Below, piece after piece: positions 24,813 to 32,637 of a stretch of DNA of 64,000 nucleotides. The stretch is from Paradesertivirga sp966210515 (GTDB taxonomy: Bacteria > Bacteroidota > Bacteroidia > Sphingobacteriales > Sphingobacteriaceae): positions 13,690 to 77,689 of the forward strand of contig CBIHLM010000015.1 in NCBI GenBank assembly GCA_966210515.1, in the 5' to 3' direction. Within the stretch, counting starts at the first letter, position 1. The number at the start of each line of letters is the position of its first letter. The notes beneath the pieces were generated by a model, which ran no database searches, had not been told where the DNA came from, and saw only the letters and a list, made by a program, of their open reading frames with translations. Both the position numbers and the translations under genes were made by a program.

Positions 24813-25450
24813 TATTGGTCTTCCTTCAGTAACGTTTTCATGTCAGCAATAAGCTGATCAACCTGATCTGGTTTTGTGCCGTCGTATGCGCCTCTGAGCC
24901 TTCTTTTTTTATCAACCAAAATAAACCAGCCTTGATGAATAAAGCCGTCTCTGGCTGTCGAGTCTTCTGAAACAGCAACCAGATAATTTTTTTCTGCAAG
25001 ACGATAAACAGAGTCTTTTGTGCCTTTAACGAATTGCCATTGATCGCCTTTAACACCTAGCTTCTCAGCATAATCCTTCAATTTCGAAGGCGTATCATAT
25101 TTAAAGTCAATTGTATGCGATAAAATTTTGACCTGCTCGTTTCCTTGGAATTCGTTATAAACGTTCAACATGTTTCTATGCATAATAGGACAAATGGAGG
25201 TGCAGGAAGTAAAGAAAAAATCTGCTACGTATATTTTGCCATCAAAATCTCTATTAGTTATACTGGCGCTATCCTGATTAATAAAGTTAAAGTCAGGAAT
25301 GGTTTGATAAATCGTGTCGGTTATTGTTTTGCCATTTACTTGCTTTTCTACAGGCTCACGCTCTCCTAAAATCGGAAGACGTTTTTCTGTATCATTTTTA
25401 CAAGCAGCCAACATAAAAATCCCGGCTGCTATAAAAGTATTTATTCTCAT
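24812..25450 (-). CDS. SCO1/SenC copper chaperone lipoprotein
   Basis: SCO proteins insert copper into the CuA site of cytochrome oxidase or act as thioredoxin-like reductants. The 212 residues begin with a signal peptide and lipobox LAAC (Cys17). The thioredoxin fold carries the copper ligands C83-TSI-C87-P and His172 (DGFIHQGW). It is first of three overlapping leftward genes (SCO, cytochrome c, SemiSWEET). Its ATG lies 113 bp from the divergent folB. Confidence 0.93.
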   Translation of the reverse strand: MRINTFIAAGIFMLAACKNDTEKRLPILGEREPVEKQVNGKTITDTIYQTIPDFNFINQDSASITNRDFDGKIYVADFFFTSCTSICPIMHRNMLNVYNEFQGNEQVKILSHTIDFKYDTPSKLKDYAEKLGVKGDQWQFVKGTKDSVYRLAEKNYLVAVSEDSTARDGFIHQGWFILVDKKRRLRGAYDGTKPDQVDQLIADMKTLLKEDQ

Positions 25451-25551
25451 TTTTTATAATCTGATAAATATGAAACGCCCGCAAGTTATCTTTTCAAAAA
25501 GTAAAAAGCAACGCGATGTGTCATAATATGCGTAAAGTAAACCATTAACTA

Positions 25552-25559
25552 TAAATTTG
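25552..25559 (+). promoter_or_regulatory. folB -7 promoter element TAAATTTG
   Basis: Fits TAnnTTTG and ends 4 bases before the folB ATG, so the predicted mRNA would be leaderless or nearly so. No clear -33 TTTG. Confidence 0.45.
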
Positions 25560-25563
25560 CTGT

Positions 25564-25938
25564 ATGGCAAGTATCACACAAAAGGTGGCTTTAGAGGGAA
25601 TTCGTTTTTTCGCATACCACGGATATTATCCGGAGGAACAAAAGGCAGGCAATGAGTTTTTAGTGGATATAAATACAGAAATGGCAGTTGAAGAAAATCT
25701 TAATGATGAACTTTCTGACACCGTTAATTACGAACGGCTTTTTGAAATAGCTGCGTTCGAGATGAAAACTCAAAGGAAACTTCTCGAAACGGTTGCTCAC
25801 CGGATTCTGAAATCGATTATTTCTGAATTTCCTAAACTGAATAACGTAAAAGTTGGGATCAGAAAATTGAATCTTCCGGTTAAAGGCGAGGTAAAAAACT
25901 CACTGGTAGAATTAATTTATTCAAATAATGACCTTTAA
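25564..25938 (+). CDS. folB: Dihydroneopterin aldolase
   Basis: Cleaves 7,8-dihydroneopterin to 6-hydroxymethyl-dihydropterin in folate synthesis. The 124 residues show the FolB/tunnelling-fold pattern: VALEGIRFFAYHGYYPEEQ at the N-terminus (active-site Tyr and Glu), LSDTVNYERL, LETVAHRI and a C-terminal VKVGIRKLNLPVKG (Lys). It overlaps the following oxidase gene by 11 bp. folD lies elsewhere in this window. Confidence 0.95.
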   Translation: MASITQKVALEGIRFFAYHGYYPEEQKAGNEFLVDINTEMAVEENLNDELSDTVNYERLFEIAAFEMKTQRKLLETVAHRILKSIISEFPKLNNVKVGIRKLNLPVKGEVKNSLVELIYSNNDL

Positions 25939-27325
25939 TAAAATAACGGAGGATCTCCTTTCTCAGATAACGCGGATTGCGGGGGCTGAAAATACCATTG
26001 CGTCAAAAGCAGACATGGAGAATTATAGTCAGGACGAGACGGAGGATCTTCAGTTTTATCCTGATGTTGTGGTAAAGCCGCATTCGTCAGATCAGGTCTC
26101 CTTGCTTGTCAAGCTTTGTAATGAACATAATATTCCCGTTACAGCCCGGGGTGGGGGAACAGGCTTGTCTGGCGGTGCCCTTCCTGTTTATGGAGGTTTG
26201 CTGATGTCTCTTGAAAAACTGAATAGAATTCTAGAGATTGACGAGCGTAACCTGCAGGCAACTTTAGAGCCCGGTGTAATCACTCAGGTTTTTATGGATG
26301 CCGTCGCGGAGAAGGGTTTGCTTTATCCTGTCGATCCCTCGAGTAAAGGAAGTTGTTTTATGGGCGGCAATATTTCTTTAACATCCGGCGGGCCCAGGGT
26401 GGTAAAGTATGGAACTATCCGGGAGTATGTGCTTAATTTAGAAGTGGTTTTGCCTTCCGGAGAAATTATCTGGACAGGTGCTAATACCCTCAAAAACGCC
26501 TCGGGTTATAGCCTTACGCAGCTTATGGTCGGCTCGGAAGGAACATTGGGCATCATCACAAAAATTGTTGTTAAGCTAATTCCTCGTCCCACACAGGATG
26601 TTTTGATGATGGCGTCTTTTCCAAGCAATGAACAGGCATGTGCCGCTGTTTCAGCTATTTTTCGTAAAGGAATTATTCCATCTGCACTGGAATTTATGGA
26701 GCGAAAAGGAGTTGAGTGGGTAATTGAATACGACAAAATTCAGTTTGATTTGAAAGATGGCGCAGCGGCTTTTCTTTTAATTGAAGTTGATGGGAACAAT
26801 ATGGATGTGCTGGTTTCTGAATGTGAGATAATAAACGAAGTGCTGGAAACGAATGGATGCTTAGATGTGTTATTTGCCGACTCCTCAGCTCAGAAGGAAG
26901 AGTTGTGGCGCATTCGGCGGGTTATGCCTCTATCTGTAAAATCGAATTCCATATACAAAGAAGAAGACACGGTGGTACCCCGGGCTGAATTACCGCAGTT
27001 AATTCACGGCATAAAAGAAATTGGTTTTAAATATGGTTTTCAATCAGTTTGTTACGGTCATGCTGGTGATGGAAATCTTCATGTAAACATAATAAAAGGC
27101 AACATAAGTGATGAAGATTGGACAACAAATTTGAAAGATGGTATCCGCGAGATCTTTGAGTTAACGGTTGCCCTTGGCGGGACAATATCAGGTGAGCATG
27201 GCATCGGCTTGGTTCAAAGAGAATTTATGCCGATTAAATTTTCCGATACTCATTTAAAAATTATGCGCGGAATCAAACAAGTTTTTGATCCGAAAGGTAT
27301 ATTGAATCCGGGAAAAATTTTTTAA
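25928..27325 (+). CDS. FAD-linked oxidase, glycolate oxidase/D-lactate dehydrogenase type
   Basis: 465 residues of the GlcD/vanillyl-alcohol-oxidase family, which oxidise 2-hydroxy acids such as glycolate or D-lactate. The FAD-binding PCMH domain has ARGGGTGLSGGALP and YPVDPSSKGSCFMGGN; the C-terminal substrate domain has CYGHAGDGNLHVNI and GEHGIGL. No Fe-S partner (GlcF-like) or GlcE gene is nearby, so the electron acceptor is unclear. Its start overlaps folB by 11 bp. Substrate is not fixed by sequence. Confidence 0.9.
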   Translation: MTFNKITEDLLSQITRIAGAENTIASKADMENYSQDETEDLQFYPDVVVKPHSSDQVSLLVKLCNEHNIPVTARGGGTGLSGGALPVYGGLLMSLEKLNRILEIDERNLQATLEPGVITQVFMDAVAEKGLLYPVDPSSKGSCFMGGNISLTSGGPRVVKYGTIREYVLNLEVVLPSGEIIWTGANTLKNASGYSLTQLMVGSEGTLGIITKIVVKLIPRPTQDVLMMASFPSNEQACAAVSAIFRKGIIPSALEFMERKGVEWVIEYDKIQFDLKDGAAAFLLIEVDGNNMDVLVSECEIINEVLETNGCLDVLFADSSAQKEELWRIRRVMPLSVKSNSIYKEEDTVVPRAELPQLIHGIKEIGFKYGFQSVCYGHAGDGNLHVNIIKGNISDEDWTTNLKDGIREIFELTVALGGTISGEHGIGLVQREFMPIKFSDTHLKIMRGIKQVFDPKGILNPGKIF

Positions 27326-27347
27326 CTTAAATAGTTGTCGATACAGA

Positions 27348-27995
27348 ATGATTGATTTGAGCATAGATAATATTGATTTAATAAAGATTGGCTTTTCTGT
27401 CATCTGCGGAAGTATAATAGGCTTTGAAAGGGAGTATAAGAATAAGTCAGCAGGCCTCAGAACAATGGTGCTGATTTGTCTTGGCGCGACAATTTTCACA
27501 ATGGTATCCCAGAAGGCAGGAAATTTAAGCGACGACCGGATTGCTGCTAATATTATTACTGGAATAGGTTTTATAGGTGCCGGTGTTATATTTAAGGACG
27601 GTCTTTCCGTTAAGGGTTTAACCACCGCATCTGTAATCTGGGTGGTGGCATCTCTGGGAATGCTTATTGGTATTGCTAATTTCCAGCTGTCTTTGGTTCT
27701 TACTGTAATAATTATCGCCGTCCTTACTTTGTTCAGCGGGTTAGAAACACTGCTGGATCTTTTTTATACCAGGAAGACTTTTAATATCACCTTTAAAGAC
27801 GATGTTTTGAAAAGCCTTGACGATCTGGAATTACTGATAAAAGAATATAAGCTAAACTACCGGCGATTGAAGCTTACTAAGCATGGCGGAAAAATGCATG
27901 TTGTGTTAGAAGTATCAGGCGGCAAGAAACGTTTGGGAAAGTTTAACGAAGACCTGGTTCAACTACATTTTGTACAAGATATTCTCCTCACCTAA
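27348..27995 (+). CDS. MgtC/SapB-family membrane protein
   Basis: 215 residues with about four transmembrane helices followed by a small cytoplasmic domain. The family block GSIIGFEREYKNKSAGLRTM (Arg/Asp-rich loop) and FIGAGVIFK are clear. MgtC proteins help survival in low magnesium and inside phagocytes and modulate ATP synthase in Salmonella; in free-living Bacteroidota the role is unknown. The 3' end overlaps the convergent thioesterase gene by 33 bp. Confidence 0.9.
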   Translation: MIDLSIDNIDLIKIGFSVICGSIIGFEREYKNKSAGLRTMVLICLGATIFTMVSQKAGNLSDDRIAANIITGIGFIGAGVIFKDGLSVKGLTTASVIWVVASLGMLIGIANFQLSLVLTVIIIAVLTLFSGLETLLDLFYTRKTFNITFKDDVLKSLDDLELLIKEYKLNYRRLKLTKHGGKMHVVLEVSGGKKRLGKFNEDLVQLHFVQDILLT

Positions 27996-28409
27996 AGCTT
28001 CGAAAGCAATCATTTTCTCGCGCTGAACTTCTGGGATAACGGCTGGTTTGCCTTCTGCGAAATCATAAAACACACACACTGTTTTTCCTGTAGTACACAA
28101 AACTTCGCCTTCTGGTTTTTTAACGGTTAGTGCGTATTCTACATCAAAGCTACAGTTACCGATACGTGCGGTTCGAACATAAGCATATACTTCGTCGTTA
28201 AACATTATGGGTTTAAGGTAGGCTATTTCGGCCTTGCCGATGATTATTCCTTTCGACTTGCTTTCCCACTGGATTATTTTTTTCCAGTACTCTGTATGTG
28301 CGATTTCGAAGTAAGTCAGATATATATTATTGTTTACAATTCCGAAGGCATTTAAGTCTCCAAAGCGGACAGGAATATATGTCTTGTAATTAAATAGGTC
28401 CAGGTTCAT
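27963..28409 (-). CDS. Acyl-CoA thioesterase, hotdog fold (4HBT type)
   Basis: 148 residues of the 4-hydroxybenzoyl-CoA thioesterase family (YbgC-like). The N-terminal RFGDLNAFGIVNNNIYLTYFE matches the hotdog helix-start motif, with Asp in GDLNAFG as the catalytic acid, followed by IGKAEIAYLKPIMF strands. Start ATG 28409 (MNLDLFN) is used; a longer reading to 28463 adds an unfamily-like leader. Acyl substrate unknown. It ends inside the convergent MgtC gene. Confidence 0.85.
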   Translation of the reverse strand: MNLDLFNYKTYIPVRFGDLNAFGIVNNNIYLTYFEIAHTEYWKKIIQWESKSKGIIIGKAEIAYLKPIMFNDEVYAYVRTARIGNCSFDVEYALTVKKPEGEVLCTTGKTVCVFYDFAEGKPAVIPEVQREKMIAFEALGEENILYKM

Positions 28410-28534
28410 AAAAGGAAATTTTGTCGGTAAATAATTTTGGTAAATGTCAATCTGACTTATCATTTAACGTTTTTTTTCTCAATATGTTTTTGGTATAAAG
28501 CTTGATATTTTGTGTTAAAAAACAATAAAAAACA

Positions 28535-28545
28535 AATAGGAGGAT
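28535..28545 (+). promoter_or_regulatory. Strong Shine-Dalgarno of hsp20
   Basis: A full AGGAGG core (AATAGGAGGAT region) lies about 9 bases upstream of the Hsp20 ATG. Strong SD sites are rare in Bacteroidota and in this window, so heavy translation of the chaperone is implied. Confidence 0.65.
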
Positions 28546-28552
28546 TTTAAAA

Positions 28553-28990
28553 ATGACACTAGTAAAATTTTCTAATGGCGCTAAAGGCAATGCTTTAAAC
28601 CCATTCACCGATGTTTTTGAGTCTCTATTTAATGACACTTTTATTTCAGACCGTCTTACAACAAAAGTTCCCGCGGTTAATATCGCCGAAACTGAGAACG
28701 ACTTTCATATTGAGTTGGCTGCGCCTGGGTTGAAAAAGGAAGATTTTAAAATTAACCTCGACAAATATGTTTTAAATATTTCTGTTGAGAAGAAATCTGA
28801 AGATACCCAGGAAGGAAAGAGGTATAACAAACGAGAGTATAGTTATTCTTCTTTTGTTCGCTCATTTACCTTGCCGGAAACTGCCGACCAGGAGAAAATT
28901 GATGCCGAATACGTTGACGGAATTTTGAAAATTTCTGTCGCCAAAAAAGAAGAAGCTAAATCTTTAACAAGAGAAATTTCAATAAAATAA
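28553..28990 (+). CDS. Small heat-shock protein (Hsp20/alpha-crystallin)
   Basis: An ATP-independent holdase that keeps unfolding proteins soluble. The 145 residues have the alpha-crystallin domain: PAVNIAETENDFHIELAAPG, the LNISVEKK strand, YSSFVRSFTLPE and DGILKISVAKK, plus the C-terminal anchor (REISIK, in place of the IxI motif). Expression is likely heat- or stress-driven. The gene has an unusually strong ribosome-binding site and its own downstream terminator. Confidence 0.95.
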   Translation: MTLVKFSNGAKGNALNPFTDVFESLFNDTFISDRLTTKVPAVNIAETENDFHIELAAPGLKKEDFKINLDKYVLNISVEKKSEDTQEGKRYNKREYSYSSFVRSFTLPETADQEKIDAEYVDGILKISVAKKEEAKSLTREISIK

Positions 28991-29008
28991 TTGGGTTGAG
29001 TTTAGTTT

Positions 29009-29045
29009 AAAAGCGCTGTTTTCGAAAGAAAACGGCGCTTTTTTT
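29009..29045 (+). terminator. Intrinsic terminator of hsp20
   Basis: Stem AAAAGCGCTGTTTTC (29009-29023) with GAAAACGGCGCTTTT (29028-29042), a GAAA loop, one G-T wobble and a following T-run. A clean rho-independent terminator 18 bp after the hsp20 stop. Confidence 0.88.
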
Positions 29046-29066
29046 ATTTCTCCTGCTTCAAATTTG

Positions 29067-29074
29067 TAAATTTG
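29067..29074 (+). promoter_or_regulatory. -7 promoter element TAAATTTG before the 436-residue unknown gene
   Basis: Fits TAnnTTTG and ends 3 bases before ATG 29078, again predicting a leaderless or near-leaderless mRNA. Confidence 0.45.
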
Positions 29075-29077
29075 GCT

Positions 29078-30388
29078 ATGGTTAGAGAAATTCCCGAAAC
29101 TAAAAGAAAAGCCCTTAAAATTAATCTGGACGAAAATATCTATGGAACATTTGCGGAAATAGGTGCAGGTCAGGAAGTTGCCCGTAATTTCTTTACTGCC
29201 GGAGCAGCGTCCGGAACTGTTGCAAAAACAATGTCTGCTTATGATATGGTTTTCAGTAACTCCATCTACGGAGTTGAAGAATCTGGACGTTATGTGAGTA
29301 AGTCCAGGTTGAAAAAGATGCTCGGCCACGAATTTTCATTGCTCGCAGAAAGGTTGACAGATCAGAAATATAAAGGCCGTAGTTTCTTTGCTTTTGCTAA
29401 TACAGTAACCACATTAAACTTTAATAAAACCAACGATCCACATGGCTGGATGGGAATCAGATTTCAGGCAACGGCCGGTGGCGAAGCTAATGATATTATC
29501 TTTCATGTACGTTTATTAGATAGTGATGCAACTTTGCAGCAAAATGTACTCGGGATAATTGGTGTTAATTTGGTGTATGCCGCATACTTCTTACGGCATG
29601 ATGTGCAAACTATGATTGAATCGTTGGTCGACAATCTATCGATGGGGTCGGTTGAAATCGACGTGATTAACCTGCGCGGTCCGGTTTTTCAAAACGCTAA
29701 TGATCGACTGGTTAATTTATATCTTATTGCAAAAGGATTTTCCAGTGCGGCCATATTCGACAAGAATGGAAATGCTTGTCAGTCAAATGATCTTCTTTAT
29801 AAAAAGGATATCATGATCTTACGTACGAAGTATAAACAAAAGTCAATACCTAACTTCGATTTGTTTAACAGCGCAGTAGAGCAATTTAAGCGCTCTCAAG
29901 ACCTGAAAGATAAGAATGTGGTCGTAATGATTGAGGTTTTGATGTCTAACACACTGAGCGGAGAACAAGAATTAAGCACCGGAGATTTGGAGACATTCGC
30001 AAAAAAAGCCGAGGAGCTTACAGCGACGGGCAATAAAGTAATAGTCTCCAATTTCACACGAAATCATAAATTGGCTCAATATCTCGCCAGATGCAAACCG
30101 CATAGTGTTGGTATCTCTACTAATATCGCGAATCTTAAGAGAATATTTGACGCTTCAAGCTTTCCTGATAATTACACTGATGAATTATTGGCGTATGTGA
30201 GTGACCTGTTTAGCAAAAACGTTAAACTCTATGCCTATCCATACCTGGATAAGAAAACAAATGAAATTATTACAACACGCAATATGCCTGTATCCGAACA
30301 GGCGAAACCTCTTTTTGAATTTTTGATAAAAAATAATTACATCACAGATATAGAAAATTATAATACCAAGGACGTTAAAACTGTGTAA
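29078..30388 (+). CDS. Conserved Bacteroidota protein of unknown function
   Basis: 436 residues, soluble, no signal or membrane segment. Distinct blocks include NLDENIYGTFAEIGAGQEVA, FFTAGAASGTVAKTMSAYDM, GWMGIRFQA, EIDVINLRGP and the ADRL-like NDRLVNLY. I recognise the N-terminal block as widely shared in Bacteroidota, but the functional labels I recall for relatives are inconsistent and I do not trust them. The gene has its own promoter-like box and is bounded by the hsp20 terminator and leftward xerD. Start ATG 29078 preferred over TTG 29072. Confidence 0.75.
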   Translation: MVREIPETKRKALKINLDENIYGTFAEIGAGQEVARNFFTAGAASGTVAKTMSAYDMVFSNSIYGVEESGRYVSKSRLKKMLGHEFSLLAERLTDQKYKGRSFFAFANTVTTLNFNKTNDPHGWMGIRFQATAGGEANDIIFHVRLLDSDATLQQNVLGIIGVNLVYAAYFLRHDVQTMIESLVDNLSMGSVEIDVINLRGPVFQNANDRLVNLYLIAKGFSSAAIFDKNGNACQSNDLLYKKDIMILRTKYKQKSIPNFDLFNSAVEQFKRSQDLKDKNVVVMIEVLMSNTLSGEQELSTGDLETFAKKAEELTATGNKVIVSNFTRNHKLAQYLARCKPHSVGISTNIANLKRIFDASSFPDNYTDELLAYVSDLFSKNVKLYAYPYLDKKTNEIITTRNMPVSEQAKPLFEFLIKNNYITDIENYNTKDVKTV

Positions 30389-30484
30389 GTTTCTTTGATT
30401 GTTTTATTAATCTGTATTAATTATAAAGAGATTTGGGTTTTACAAGATCATCTATCGCTAAACGGAAGATCATAAGCGTTTTAA

Positions 30485-31384
30485 TCAGCTTCTTGGATGA
30501 AACTGAATAATGGTGTTTCGGAGGTAGTCTCTATCTAAATGTGTATATATTTCTGTAGTTGTAATGCTTTCATGCCCCAGCATTTCCTGTACCGCCCGTA
30601 AATCGGCCCCGCCTTCAATTAAATGAGTTGCAAATGAATGGCGGAACGTGTGTGGACTGATACTTTTTTTTAAATTGATTTTCTCGGCCAGGTCTTTAAT
30701 AATAAGAAATATCATTACTCTGCTGAGGGACGCACCCCTGCGGTTAAGAAATACATAATCCTCTTTTCCCGGCTTAATGTTTACATGTACACGCTCCTGA
30801 TTCAGGTAAATATCGAGGTATTTAATCGCTTCTGCTCCGATTGGTACCAGTCGTTCTTTATCACCCTTGCCGGTAACTTTTATAAATTCAATATTTAAAT
30901 AAAGATTAGAAATTTTAAGGTTTATTAGTTCAGAAACCCGTAGTCCACATCCATACAGCACCTCGAGCATCGCTTTATTTCTCATTCCCTCAGCTTTCGA
31001 ATGATCAATAGCTCCCATCAGTTTGTTGATATCAACGATGCTTAATGTATCAGGGAGCTTTCGCTGAAGCTTTGGACTTTCCAGTAAAAACGCAGGATCT
31101 TTTGTAATAATATTTTCGATGATCAGGTATTTATAAAATGCCTTTATCCCAGATAAAACCCTCGATTGAGTGGGAGGTAGCATTCCTAATTCATTTATCC
31201 AGTTAATGAATTGTTTTAAGTCGCCCGTCTCAATTTTATCCGGGGATTTCCCTCCAATACTCTCGGTGTATTGATAAAGCTTCTCAACATCACGTAGATA
31301 AGCATCGACCGTGTTGTTGGACAATGAACGCTCCAGTCGAATATAGCTTTTAAAGCCTCTTAATGTAGAGTTCCAGTCGGCCAT
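30485..31384 (-). CDS. xerD: Tyrosine recombinase, XerD-like
   Basis: 299 residues. Tyrosine recombinases resolve chromosome dimers at dif with XerC. Catalytic residues are visible: Arg in CGLRVSELINL, Lys in TGKGDKERLVP, HTFRHSFATHL (His-x-x-Arg), GHESITTTEIYTH (His and Tyr nucleophile). The N-terminal SAM-like domain (SLSNNTVDAYLRDVEKL) is present. No mobile element or att site is near, and its pairing with divergent aroQ is typical of chromosomal XerD in this phylum. Confidence 0.9.
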   Translation of the reverse strand: MADWNSTLRGFKSYIRLERSLSNNTVDAYLRDVEKLYQYTESIGGKSPDKIETGDLKQFINWINELGMLPPTQSRVLSGIKAFYKYLIIENIITKDPAFLLESPKLQRKLPDTLSIVDINKLMGAIDHSKAEGMRNKAMLEVLYGCGLRVSELINLKISNLYLNIEFIKVTGKGDKERLVPIGAEAIKYLDIYLNQERVHVNIKPGKEDYVFLNRRGASLSRVMIFLIIKDLAEKINLKKSISPHTFRHSFATHLIEGGADLRAVQEMLGHESITTTEIYTHLDRDYLRNTIIQFHPRS

Positions 31385-31515
31385 TTAAAATTTTCAGATA
31401 AATAAAATTAAAACTATTAAGTTTGAAACGATGAAACCATCATGAGCATACCTCTCACAAATAGCATGAATATGCGCATGATAGCTTCATTTCCACTAAA
31501 AAACAATAAATCCTG

Positions 31516-31929
31516 ATGAAAATACAAATCATTAATGGCCCAAATTTAAACCTCCTCGGTACACGAGAGAAATCAATTTATGGAGAAAGTGGTTTTGAAC
31601 CTTTTTTTAAGGAACTAAGTTCTAAATATAATTCAATCGAACTTCATTATTATCAAAGTAATATTGAGGGAGAACTGATTAACAAGTTACATGAAGTCGG
31701 ATTTTCTTTTGATGGTGTGATTATGAATGCCGGGGCCTATACCCATACCTCTATAGGTATTGCTGATGCTATTGCTGGAATAAACACTCCGGTTGTAGAA
31801 GTGCATATTTCAAATGTATACGCCCGCGAAAGCTACCGGCATGTGTCGTTAATGGCCAAGAATTGCAAAGGCATTATTACCGGTTTTGGCTTACAGAGTT
31901 ATGAGCTGGCTTTGAAAAGCTTTTTATAA
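31516..31929 (+). CDS. aroQ: 3-dehydroquinate dehydratase, type II
   Basis: Converts 3-dehydroquinate to 3-dehydroshikimate in the shikimate pathway. The 137 residues begin IQIINGPNLNLLGTREKSIYG, with the active-site Tyr and Arg, then have NAGAYTHTS, VEVHISN and GFGLQSYELAL. The enzyme acts as a dodecamer in other bacteria. It is divergent from xerD and convergent with a small unknown gene. Confidence 0.96.
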   Translation: MKIQIINGPNLNLLGTREKSIYGESGFEPFFKELSSKYNSIELHYYQSNIEGELINKLHEVGFSFDGVIMNAGAYTHTSIGIADAIAGINTPVVEVHISNVYARESYRHVSLMAKNCKGIITGFGLQSYELALKSFL

Positions 31930-32220
31930 CTACATCAACCCGGGGGAGTTATTTTCAATCGCTTTTCCAAGTTCTTGTAAATCTTCCTGATTAAGGTTGA
32001 ACGTTCCTTCATCAAGTATAATCCAGTCTTGTGATTTGGTTCTCTGTATAATCATATTTGGAGGGTTCATGCTTGAAACAGTTTCTTTTTTAGGATCCCG
32101 ATCTTTCTCAAAAGCATCGGCACTTTCAAGTTCTATAGCAAACATGTTTTTTTCTACCGGTGTCACGGTGACATCGGTTCTGACGCCTTTTATTGGGAAA
32201 TGAGTTTTAAATGCCTGCAT
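31930..32220 (-). CDS. Small protein of unknown function
   Basis: 96 residues from ATG 32220 (MQAFKTHFPIKG). It begins directly after the aroQ stop and reads the other way. The pattern VRTDVTVTPVEKNMFAIELESADAF followed by NPPNMIIQRTKSQDWIILDE suggests a compact alpha/beta protein; no signal, no membrane segment, no known motif. I do not recognise the family. Confidence 0.65.
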   Translation of the reverse strand: MQAFKTHFPIKGVRTDVTVTPVEKNMFAIELESADAFEKDRDPKKETVSSMNPPNMIIQRTKSQDWIILDEGTFNLNQEDLQELGKAIENNSPGLM

Positions 32221-32296
32221 GATGTCTATTTTTATGATAGACAAACTTGCGGGATTAAGGTTTCCGAATAATGACAGATACTTGATTACGGATGCA

Positions 32297-32635
32297 TTAA
32301 ATAATGAAATCCTCCCTTACTGGAGAGAAACTATCTACTAATCTTGCTCTTTCCGTCAGTAACTGGATGCAGTGCATTTTATTTGATGGAACATAGAACA
32401 TATCTCCCGCTTTCAAGTGCTGGGCTTCTTCTCCTTCCATAAAAAACAATACTTCTCCTTCTGCAATGTAGCTCGTCTGCTCATGAGGATGAGAATGCAT
32501 CGGGTCTGGTTCCGACTGCGGGCCATTGCTGAAATCAAGGACCGCTGTAAGCACTTTTTCGAGGTGTACCATTCTTCTCTCTATCCCTTTTACCGGATAC
32601 TGAACAGGGGCGTTTTTATAATATAAAACAGGCAT
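32297..32635 (-). CDS. Cupin-domain protein
   Basis: 112 residues forming one cupin barrel. Motif 1 has the metal ligands in MHSHPHEQTSYIAEG (His and Glu), and motif 2 has GDMFYVPSNKMHCIQ with the last His. Single-domain cupins bind a metal and act as small oxygenases, isomerases or sensors. It sits 2 bp after the ribD stop on the same strand, so the two are probably co-transcribed; a link to riboflavin is not established. Confidence 0.85.
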   Translation of the reverse strand: MPVLYYKNAPVQYPVKGIERRMVHLEKVLTAVLDFSNGPQSEPDPMHSHPHEQTSYIAEGEVLFFMEGEEAQHLKAGDMFYVPSNKMHCIQLLTERARLVDSFSPVREDFII

Positions 32636-32637
32636 TG

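Noticed and set aside
30485..31384. An integrase of a mobile element
   Set aside because: XerD-like length and motifs, paired with aroQ, no att repeats and no cargo genes.
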